In this document: positions 46,689-56,679 of the stretch, piece after piece
How the letters are laid out: every line of letters starts with the position of its first letter
Numbering within the stretch: the first letter of the stretch is position 1
Assembly: GCA_036245805.1 (NCBI GenBank)
Contig: BTRK01000003.1
Coordinates: 15,726,464-15,790,463 of the forward strand
Source of the DNA: Pristionchus mayeri
Taxonomy: Eukaryota; Nematoda; Chromadorea; Rhabditida; Neodiplogasteridae
Direction: 5' to 3'
DNA: 64,000 bases
Position numbers and translations under genes: made by a program
Notes under the pieces: model-generated
The model's database searches: none
The model's input: only the letters and a program-made list of their open reading frames with translations
Told to the model about the DNA's origin: nothing

Positions 46689-48970
46689 AATGGGTGATTC
46701 TCTCGTGATGTCTATCTTATATAGTCAACTATGATATAGGAATACTAGTGGGGGAGGGGTTGATGAATGATAGCAAAGGTTAAAAAGTCCGAGTGCGATA
46801 GGCTCCCTCCCCTGTGAACAGAGAGTAGGGGAGAGAGGGAGCGAATAGTTCGCTGAGAACGAACTATTCGTGCCCCCTAGCAGAGAGCGCGAACTATTCG
46901 TTGAGAGAGCGGGGAGTGACCTCTCGATTGGAACACGAGCGAGAGAGGGAAGGGAAGCGCCCCAGAGGGGACGAATAGCGCAAATTCGTTCCTGCATCCC
47001 TAGTAAACTCATTAGTTTGAAATTAGATCTACGCACGGATTTCATACTAACACAAGACCTTACATTGGAAATAAGTCGACCTGATGAAGCACCAGCAGGT
47101 TTTGGCAAAGTGGGATAAATCTCTAAAAAACAATTTTTTTCAATCAGATTTTTTTCAAATACCCGTCATTGAAACAATAGCGAGAGTAGATCTGTGGATT
47201 CTTTGTTTACATTGCGATGCGCAGTCAAGTATTGAGTCCTCATATTTGAAAACAATATGCAAATACGCGCGGCTCCGTCGCACCAAGATCGATTTTTGTT
47301 CAGATCGATTTTGCAATTCTACATTGTTTCTAAGCACATAACTACTAATTATTAATTAATCAAGGTAATAACTGATTTTGTTCACACGAACGCAGATCGT
47401 GGGCTATCTGCAGATCATTGTTTTGTATGTTCTACGTTGATTCTCACTATCAATGGAAAAAAGAATGCATGACGCTATGTAACGACGGCGCAGCACAACA
47501 TCACATGGTTCCACAACTACAGAAAAAATACATTTTTTCGATGCTGATTTCATTCCTCGCTAAGGTATTGGTGATTGCAAAACAATGCTAGCTTCATTAA
47601 ACTTATAAATTTTTTTATTAATTATGCGCATTAATATTATAAATTATGCATAATTAATCAGCTTACCTTCATCCTCGGTGAGTGTCTCCTCCCAATCCTA
47701 AGAGGTAGGGGAAACTATGTACATCAGGGATAGAGAAGAATTGAGGGGAAATGGAATAATTGATGAAAAAAGTAATGAATTTTTGAAATCAAATTTGAAC
47801 GGGGGGATTGGAGCTTATTTTTCTGCTCGTCAGTACCCTTCGTTGAGTATTGACTATTGGAGGAATGTAGGTTTTGGGATCTCTCCCTTTGCAAAGACCC
47901 TGAAGACAAATGTTGATTTTCTCAGAAAGTGTGATAAATGAAGGTGCTAATCTCTCTGATCGAAGGCCGCTAGACTTTAGCTACACAGAAATGTATTATC
48001 CTGCGAAATTTTCGCGAGTGTGAAAATCTTAAATTCCAAATGAAATTGTTTTCAACAATAAAATTAATTCTGAAACTCCGTGTATTTACCAGTTTGTGAA
48101 ATAATTTATTATTATATCGGATTCCATTCGCAGTGCTGGCAGACGACGATTCTCGCTTGATCTTCTTCTAAATTCGTGTCTCGTTATCGCTGATCGACCT
48201 AGTGACGGATCTCACGCTGGGTGAGGACGACGATTTTGAATTCAATAAATTTGCTGTTTTTTCAGGTTGAAACAAAATGCAGAGTGAAGAAATTTATTTC
48301 ATCTGCTATGAGGCGCATGCAGCTTTCGCGCTTTTTTAGTGTCCAGTTAACGCATAGTTAGGGACCACAAGGGGTGTAGCCGACATGAAGCTATTCCACC
48401 TTAACTATGCTCAAACTGAAAGCTGTGATCCAAAAAAGATCATGTTTTTGGCCGTTTGTCGAAATCTTATATCAGAATCGTACTGAAGCTCATAAAGTAC
48501 GTGAAAATGTGTAAACGAAAAACCGCTGAAAATCGAGACGAAGGAGAGAGGGGCGGAGCCAATTTCGACCCCTCCCCAGTCAAACCGTCAAAAATTTGGG
48601 TAGGGCCCTTTCCCGGTTGTGCCTCACCCCCGAAAGGAGAGACGACAGGTACTCCCTCACCATACCACTAGTCGTACAGTAATCCCCAATTAATTGATTG
48701 TAAATTTTTGTCCTATTGTAGTTATCTTCCACTTGTTCTGCGCCAATGGCCTGCGTTGTTCGTATATTATAATATATTTTATCTACGATCGGTATCTATG
48801 AATTTTTTTGATGAAAAAAAGAATAACGATCAACTGTTTAATAGAAATTTGTCTACCCTTGTCTGGAGAGAACAATGGGGGTCAGAATGCTGGGAATCGG
48901 TAGGGAAAGATTCATTTTGCCAGGCCTAATTTACAGTCTTTCGGTCGCTGCAGCCAACGGGAGGAGACAC
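46105..48970 (+). repeat. Left arm of giant inverted duplication (2,866 bp)
   Basis: Position x here mirrors position 98,447 minus x in the right arm, without visible indels, from CCCTCAGAGG at the left edge to GGGAGGAGACAC at the inner edge. Only scattered single-base differences were noticed (for example the codon-like change at about 46,300 and GATAGGC against GATGGGC near 46,800). The arm includes its own smaller palindrome (46,105-46,688), a block of GAATAGTTCG words (46,838-47,000) and an inverted R1-like copy (about 47,710-48,250). No gene was recognised inside. Confidence 0.9.
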
Positions 48971-49476
48971 AATAGCGAGAGTAGATCTGTGGATTCTTTG
49001 TTTACATTGCGATGCGCAGTCAAGTATTGAGTCCTCATATTTGAAAACAATATGCAAATACGCGCGGCTCCGTCGCACCAAGATCGATTTTTGTTCAGAT
49101 CGATTTTGCAATTCTACATTGTTTCTAAGCGCATAACTACTAATTATTAATTAATCAAGGTAATAACTGATTTTGTTCACACGAACGCAGATCGTGGGCT
49201 ATCTGCAGATCATTGTTTTGTATGTTCTACGTTGATTCTCACTATCAATGGAAAAAAGAATGCATGACGCTATGTAACGACGGCGCAGCACAACATCACA
49301 TGGTTCCACAACTACAGAAAAAATACATTTTTTCGATGCTGATTTCATTCCTCGCTAAGGTATTGGTGATTGCAAAACAATGCTAGCTTCATTAAACTTA
49401 TAAATTTTTTTATTAATTATGCGCATTAATATTATAAATTATGCATAATTAATCAGCTTACCTTCATCCTCGGTGA
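48971..49476 (+). repeat. Spacer of the giant inverted duplication, copy of an arm segment
   Basis: The spacer is not unique. About 519 bp around it (48,970-49,488) repeat 47,175-47,693 in the same orientation (offset 1,795 bp), with a change such as AGCACATAAC to AGCGCATAAC. The same segment is present inverted at 50,750-51,272 and 52,492-53,010. Confidence 0.85.
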
Positions 49477-52342
49477 GTGTCTCCTCCCGTTGGCTGCAGC
49501 GACCGAAAGACTGTAAATTAGGCCTGGCAAAATGAATCTTTCCCTCCCGATTCCCAGCATTCTGACCCCCATTGTTCTCTCCAGACAAGGGTAGACAAAT
49601 TTCTATTAAACAGTTGATCGTTATTCTTTTTTTCATCAAAAAAATTCATAGATACCGATCGTAGATAAAATATATTATAATATACGAACAACGCAGGCCA
49701 TTGGCGCAGAACAAGTGGAAGATAACTACAATAGGACAAAAATTTACAATCAATTAATTGGGGATTACTGTACGACTAGTGGTATGGTGAGGGAGTACCT
49801 GTCGTCTCTCCTTTCGGGGGTGAGGCACAACCGGGAAAGGGCCCTACCCAAATTTTTGACGGTTTGACTGGGGAGGGGTCGAAATTGGCTCCGCCCCTCT
49901 CTCCTTCGTCTCGATTTTCAGCGGTTTTTCGTTTACACATTTTCACGTACTTTATGAGCTTCAGTACGATTCTGATATAAGATTTCGACAAACGGCCAAA
50001 AACATGATCTTTTTTGGATCACAGCTTTCAGTTTGAGCATAGTTAAGGTGGAATAGCTTCATGTCGGCTACACCCCTTGTGGTCCCTAACTATGCGTTAA
50101 CTGGACACTAAAAAAGCGCGAAAGCTGCATGCGCCTCATAGCAGATGAAATAAATTTCTTCACTCTGCATTTTGTTTCAACCTGAAAAAACAGCAAATTT
50201 ATTGAATTCAAAATCGTCGTCCTCACCCAGCGTGAGATCCGTCACTAGGTCGATCAGCGATAACGAGACACGAATTTAGAAGAAGATCAAGCGAGAATCG
50301 TCGTCTGCCAGCACTGCGAATGGAATCCGATATAATAATAAATTATTTCACAAACTGGTAAATACACGGAGTTTCAGAATTAATTTTATTGTTGAAAACA
50401 ATTTCATTTGGAATTTAAGATTTTCACACTCGCGAAAATTTCGCAGGATAATACATTTCTGTGTAGCTAAAGTCTAGCGGCCTTCGATCAGAGAGATTAG
50501 CACCTTCATTTATCACACTTTCTGAGAAAATCAACATTTGTCTTCAGGGTCTTTGCAAAGGGAGAGATCCCAAAACCTACATTCCTCCAATAGTCAATAC
50601 TCAACGAAGGGTACTGACGAGCAGAAAAATAAGCTCCAATCCCCCCGTTCAAATTTGATTTCAAAAATTCATTACTTTTTTCATCAATTATTCCATTTCC
50701 CCTCAATTCTTCTCTATCCCTGATGTACATAGTTTCCCCTACCTCTTAGGATTGGGAGGAGACACTCACCGAGGATGAAGGTAAGCTGATTAATTATGCA
50801 TAATTTATAATATTAATGCGCATAATTAATAAAAAAATTTATAAGTTTAATGAAGCTAGCATTGTTTTGCAATCACCAATACCTTAGCGAGGAATGAAAT
50901 CAGCATCGAAAAAATGTATTTTTTCTGTAGTTGTGGAACCATGTGATGTTGTGCTGCGCCGTCGTTACATAGCGTCATGCATTCTTTTTTCCATTGATAG
51001 TGAGAATCAACGTAGAACATACAAAACAATGATCTGCAGATAGCCCACGATCTGCGTTCGTGTGAACAAAATCAGTTATTACCTTGATTAATTAATAATT
51101 AGTAGTTATGTGCTTAGAAACAATGTAGAATTGCAAAATCGATCTGAACAAAAATCGATCTTGGTGCGACGGAGCCGCGCGTATTTGCATATTGTTTTCA
51201 AATATGAGGACTCAATACTTGACTGCGCATCGCAATGTAAACAAAGAATCCACAGATCTACTCTCGCTATTGTTTCAATGACGGGTATTTGAAAAAAATC
51301 TGATTGAAAAAAATTGTTTTTTAGAGATTTATCCCACTTTGCCAAAACCTGCTGGTGCTTCATCAGGTCGACTTATTTCCAATGTAAGGTCTTGTGTTAG
51401 TATGAAATCCGTGCGTAGATCTAATTTCAAACTAATGAGTCTACTAGGGATGCAGGAACGAATTTGCGCTATTCGTCCCCTCTGGGGCGCTTCCCTTCCC
51501 TCTCTCGCTCGTGTTCCAATCGAGAGGTCACTCCCCGCTCTCTCAACGAATAGTTCGCGCTCTCTGCTAGGGGGCACGAATAGTTCGTTCTCAGCGAACT
51601 ATTCGCTCCCTCTCTCCCCTACTCTCTGTTCACAGGGGAGGGAGCCCATCGCACTCGGACTTTTTAACCTTTGCTATCATTCATCAACCCCTCCCCCACT
51701 AGTATTCCTATATCATAGTTGACTATATAAGATAGACATCACGAGAGAATCACCCATTTGAGGGGGTTCGCAGAAGTAAAAGCACACGTCAGTCTAGGCT
51801 GATCTAAACGTGGTGTAGGGTATTTCAAATGATGCTCTTTCAACCTGCGTTGATTATAATATAATAATCAACGATATTAAATGATATTATCATTTACTGA
51901 GTACTTCCCAGTGCGGGGTGGTCTGTTTGGCCAAAATGACCGGATTAGGGTAACCAATTTCTACGATTTTACTACAGCTCTCGCTTGTTTTCAATCCGTT
52001 TGAGATTAATCTTCGGTGGGGGTAATGAGTAGGCTACGGTGCATCTTACAAGAGATGGGCCGCAAATATTGATCGCGAAAGTGTAAAAATTGGCTACGGT
52101 AATTTTCCTGGCTAAGGTCAGAGCAATTCGTTGATCGTGATCTAGGTAACTCCAGATGTGGCATATGTGATTCAGGTGAGTTTTTCCGATTTCCAAAATC
52201 CTTTCATTTTGGTCAAACAGACCACCCCGAACTGGAACGTACTCAGTAAATGATATAATCAACGCAGGTAAGAGCATCATTTGAAATACCCTACACCACG
52301 TTTAGATCAGCCTAGAATGACGTTTGCTTTTACCTCTGAGGG
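49477..52342 (-). repeat. Right arm of giant inverted duplication (2,866 bp)
   Basis: Reverse complement of 46,105-48,970, with few base differences. Its distal 1.7 kb is the first unit of the tandem duplication that follows. An R1-type segment runs forward at about 50,160-50,745 (GCGATAACGAGACACGAATT, CACACTTTCTGAGAAAATCA). Confidence 0.9.
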
Positions 52343-54229
52343 CTTTTACCTCTGAAAACAAGAGCGCGCAGCTCCAATCCCCCCGTTCAAATTTGATTTC
52401 AAAAATTCATTACTTTTTTCATCAATTATTCCATTTCCCCTCAATTCTTCTCTATCCCTGATGTACATAGTTTCCCCTACCTCTTAGGATTGGGAGGAGA
52501 CACTCACCGAGGATGAAGGTAAGCTGATTAATTATGCATAATTTATAATATTAATGCGCATAATTAATAAAAAAATTTATAAGTTTAATGAAGCTAGCAT
52601 TGTTTTGCAATCACCAATACCTTAGCGAGGAATGAAATCAGCATCGAAAAAATGTATTTTTTCTGTAGTTGTGGAACCATGTGATGTTGTGCTGCGCCGT
52701 CGTTACATAGCGTCATGCATTCTTTTTTCCATTGATAGTGAGAATCAACGTAGAACATACAAAACAATGATCTGCAGATAGCCCACGATCTGCGTTCGTG
52801 TGAACAAAATCAGTTATTACCTTGATTAATTAATAATTAGTAGTTATGTGCTTAGAAACAATGTAGAATTGCAAAATCGATCTGAACAAAAATCGATCTT
52901 GGTGCGACGGAGCCGCGCGTATTTGCATATTGTTTTCAAATATGAGGACTCAATACTTGACTGCGCATCGCAATGTAAACAAAGAATCCACAGATCTACT
53001 CTCGCTATTGTTTCAATGACGGGTATTTGAAAAAAATCTGATTGAAAAAAATTGTTTTTTAGAGATTTATCCCACTTTGCCAAAACCTGCTGGTGCTTCA
53101 TCAGGTCGACTTATTTCCAATGTAAGGTCTTGTGTTAGTATGAAATCCGTGCGTAGATCTAATTTCAAACTAATGAGTCTACTAGGGATGCAGGAACGAA
53201 TTTGCGCTATTCGTCCCCTCTGGGGCGCTTCCCTTCCCTCTCTCGCTCGTGTTCCAATCGAGAGGTCACTCCCCGCTCTCTCAACGAATAGTTCGCGCTC
53301 TCTGCTAGGGGGCACGAATAGTTCGTTCTCAGCGAACTATTCGCTCCCTCTCTCCCCTACTCTCTGTTCACAGGGGAGGGAGCCCATCGCACTCGGACTT
53401 TTTAACCTTTGCTATCATTCATCAACCCCTCCCCCACTAGTATTCCTATATCATAGTTGACTATATAAGATAGACATCACGAGAGAATCACCCATTTGAG
53501 GGGGTTCGCAGAAGTAAAAGCACACGTCAGTCTAGGCTGATCTAAACGTGGTGTAGGGTATTTCAAATGATGCTCTTTCAACCTGCGTTGATTATAATAT
53601 AATAATCAACGATATTAAATGATATTATCATTTACTGAGTACTTCCCAGTGCGGGGTGGTCTGTTTGGCCAAAATGACCGGATTAGGGTAACCAATTTCT
53701 ACGATTTTACTACAGCTCTCGCTTGTTTTCAATCCGTTTGAGATTAATCTTCGGTGGGGGTAATGAGTAGGCTACGGTGCATCTTACAAGAGATGGGCCG
53801 CAAATATTGATCGCGAAAGTGTAAAAATTGGCTACGGTAATTTTCCTGGCTAAGGTCAGAGCAATTCGTTGATCGTGATCTAGGTAACTCCAGATGTGGC
53901 ATATGTGATTCAGGTGAGTTTTTCCGATTTCCAAAATCCTTTCATTTTGGTCAAACAGACCACCCCGAACTGGAACGTACTCAGTAAATGATATAATCAA
54001 CGCAGGTAAGAGCATCATTTGAAATACCCTACACCACGTTTAGATCAGCCTAGAATGACGTTTGCTTTTACCTCTGAGGGCTTTTACCTCTGAAAACAAG
54101 AGCGCGCAGCTCCAATCCCCCCGTTCAAATTTGATTTCAAAAATTCATTACTTTTTTCATCAATTATTCCATTTCCCCTCAATTCTTCTCTATCCCTGAT
54201 GTACATAGTTTCCCCTACCTCTTAGGATT
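50632..54229 (+). repeat. 1,738-bp tandem duplication, two full units plus 122 bp
   Basis: Units begin at 50,632, 52,370 and 54,108 with AGCTCCAATCCCCCCGTTC. The third is cut at CTCTTAGGATT (54,229). The unit joins are marked by ACCTCTGAAAACAAGAGCGC. The two full units appear identical at every position compared by eye, so the tandem step is younger than the inverted step. Confidence 0.9.
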
Positions 54230-55081
54230 CATTCTTGAATTATACGTAGAGATCGACGTTCCTCCCTTTCGTCGCCAGCTGCAACGAGACCGTGTTGCAC
54301 GAGAAGCAGTTATCGACCGATGATGCAGGCTGACTAACGTCAAATGACTGAGAAACGGAAGAGGTGAGAAGAGGCAAGGGATGTCCTCGCAATGAAAATG
54401 ACTCTTCATTCTGAGGGTTCCTTACGTATTAGCCCAGATAATTGCGATAACTTTGCCTCATTTTCTTTATCTATATGAGTATAACTACGGTTGTTCGATC
54501 CAGAAAGTCATATTGTGATTTTCTAAATAAAAACCAGCCAAGATCAACAAAAATATTACAACATTTCCTTCTTTTCGTCAATTTCTGTAAACTCTACCTG
54601 CCGATGCGTTTATGTTTCACTAGGTTCTAATATGTTCGAGTTCATTCACATGCTTGATGGTTCCTTCACCGGGTTTGAAATAAAAAAAATGAGAACTAAT
54701 CACACGCAACATCGCTGCACGGCATTTCGCAGTGGCATTAATACTCCTTTGCAGTTATCTCGTTTGGGAGCCTCGAAGCGCACTATCTTGGCATAATGCC
54801 AATAAAATACCACTTATCTATTGCTCCTCCATCGATATAACTACAGAACTGTGTGCTCATCTTCGATTAGAAACAGGTTTATTTCTGCTCATTTTATTTA
54901 TTTGTTTAGTTATATTTATCACGAAAACGATATTAATGAATGGATTAGTAATTCGATTCGGGCAGTTCAAAAACGACATCGTTTGATGATTTTTCGTTTT
55001 CGTAGCTGGGTTTACTCGGGAAATATGAGAAGGAATCAAGATAATTACGCAGAAAACATGAAAAAGTGAGCTGTTTTAATC
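54230..55081. other. Boundary between the repeat mosaic and the gene-bearing region
   Basis: 54,245-54,330 is a last short R1 fragment (TAGAGATCGACGTTCCTCCC, GTCGCCAGCTGCAACGAG). After it, no repeat seen elsewhere in the window was recognised. A TTTTCGTAG acceptor-like site lies at about 54,997-55,005 upstream of the SNARE gene and could serve trans- or cis-splicing of its 5' UTR. A hydrophobic 84-codon frame at 54,732-54,986 has no support. Confidence 0.45.
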
Positions 55082-56091
55082 ATGTCTTCGAAATCAATAA
55101 ATCCATGTCGTCGTTTTACGCGATCTCTCACCAGTCTAACAAGCGAGCTCGTGCAGAAAACGAAGAAAGCCATTGATTTTGTTTATGCTTCTAGGAAAAA
55201 TCACACGACTCTCGAGGCAACTACCGACAGCAAGAAGATCCTGAATAAAGCGGAGGATGCGGGCCAGAAGACAAACAGGGTACGGTAGTTCGCTGGGTCG
55301 CAGCCTGGGCCATCTTCAGGAACTGGGAGAACAACGTGAGGTTCTCGAACGAACGGAGAAGAGACTGGACAAAATAACGAAAAAAACAGAAAAATCGGAT
55401 AAGAGCTTGAAAGAACTCGAGAAGAACCCCTGCAGACGGCTAGTGGAGTACGGTAGACTGTGAGATTATTGATTTTCCGATCGTTGCAGGAAGATGGTGT
55501 GCTGTAGGTGCTCTCGTTGGCAGAATATCAGAAGCTGGGTCAACAGGGGGATACGGTAGGCGGGCATCGATCGACGTGCCTACAGTAATCTACGTATACA
55601 GTAAGAAAGATACACCCGCAGTGAATGAGCTTCTGGAAAAGCCTGAAGTCAACGCCAAAGTTAATGAAAATCGATAATGAACAACTACCGTACTACAGGC
55701 TCAGGGCGTTCCGACCAGGAGCCTGTCGGATACGACGAGAAAAGTGATAGCGAGGACTCCGCTGCAGAATTTAGATGACCAAATCGATTCTAACTTGGGT
55801 ACTGTTTCCGAATAATACCAGTTTAAAGAGATCAAAGATCAGATGACATGAGTTCGGCTCTGAGCGGTCTCAAGGGCATGTCATTGGAAATGGGGAAAGA
55901 GCTCGAAGATCAGGTTGGCGAAAGATCAAAGATCAACTTTCAAAGCAGGGCTGTTCAGAAGCCATTGTTGGAGCGATTGGAGAGGAAATCGGAAGAAAAT
56001 GTGGCAATTTTCAAGAGCCAGAAAGAAAGAGTAAGATCAAAGCGGATTCCTGAGGTTTCACATTCTAATTCAGGCACAAAAGCTACTGTGA
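55082..56091 (+). CDS. SNAP-25-family Qbc-SNARE protein (8 exons, 236 aa)
   Basis: This protein would pair with syntaxin and synaptobrevin in membrane fusion. Exons inferred from GT...AG pairs and phase: 55,082-55,279; 55,320-55,447; 55,490-55,555; 55,602-55,659; 55,699-55,798; 55,843-55,913; 55,959-56,030; 56,074-56,091. The introns are 39-46 nt and every phase closes. Residues about 44-104 form the first (Qb) SNARE motif, with zero-layer Gln71 in LGEQREVLE. Cys104, 113, 114 and 116 (VCCRCSRW) fall where SNAP-25 has its palmitoylated cysteine loop. Residues about 172-235 form the Qc motif: LQNLDDQIDSNL, then SGLKGMSLEMGKELEDQ with zero-layer Gln207, ending ERAQKLL like the family C-terminus. 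Length is close to SNAP-25 (206 aa). The first motif is three residues shorter than SNAP-25 between DAG and GEQ, so the first intron boundary is the least certain. C. elegans has RIC-4 and AEX-4 in this family; I cannot say which is orthologous. Confidence 0.85.
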
Positions 56092-56140
56092 ACATGATGA
56101 AACCGATAAAAATAATTCCTCTTCGTTGTCCAAAAAGTTT

Positions 56141-56213
56141 GCCGCCAGCAGGGGTCGAACCTGCGACCTTGGGCTTATTAGACCCACGCTCTAACCGACT
56201 GAGCTATGGCGGC
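56141..56213 (-). tRNA. tRNA-Ile (anticodon AAU)
   Basis: On the minus strand the gene is 73 nt, with a perfect GCCGCCA/TGGCGGC acceptor stem, a box A TAGCTCAGTCGG and a box B GGTTCGACCCC. The anticodon loop is CTAATAA on a TGGGT/GCCCA stem, giving AAU (AAT in DNA), which decodes AUU/AUC after A-to-I editing. A TTTTT run follows at 56,136-56,132, a usual Pol III terminator. It lies 50 bp downstream of the SNARE gene and points toward it. Confidence 0.97.
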
Positions 56214-56679
56214 TGATGGCAGAAGGCGCACAGAGTACGTATAATTTATCGGCGAAACGGGCAGTGAGCTCTCGAGAAACAAAATGAGACGAGAATTGCT
56301 GGTAGATGTATGGCGAAACAATGTGGATGGTAGGCACTTAGAACGATACGCAAATGAGGACTGATCGGGTAATATCATAGGTGGTTAATTACTATTCGCT
56401 AATTATAACTGGGTAGCACACTGGGAACGGAAACAACGGATCAACAAAGGAAATTGAGGCAAAGATCAAAGATCAATAGTGCGATCTTTGAGAAATAATT
56501 ACTAAAAATGAATACAATGTCCACCGGTGTTAATGATGAAGGTGGAAGAAGAATAACGCAATAGGGGCTAGTGACAATTGAGATCATATGAAGTGGTTAG
56601 TAGGGCTGCTTTGATTATCGATTAGGGAAAGACACGGCATCTAGAGGGTACTGTAGGGCGTACTGTATACGGTGGTGGC
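56214..56679. other. Intergenic or 3' UTR sequence, no gene seen
   Basis: It contains an AAAGATCAAAGATCAA motif at about 56,461, like those in the SNARE gene introns, and a TACTGTAGGGCGTACTGTA repeat near 56,650. If the alternative last exon of the minus-strand gene is used, coding extends down to 56,615. Confidence 0.45.

Noticed and set aside
46725..47108. 127-codon minus-strand frame, repeated at 51,339 and 53,077
   Set aside because: The copies are present because of the recent duplication. The composition follows CTCTCCC-rich DNA, and no domain is recognisable.
54732..54986. 84-codon hydrophobic frame that could be a membrane protein
   Set aside because: T-rich DNA gives hydrophobic residues by chance; no family match and no splice or start context.
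55848..56216. 122-codon continuous frame as a gene of its own
   Set aside because: It reads through two introns of the SNARE gene and into the tRNA-Ile; the spliced model fits the SNARE family far better.
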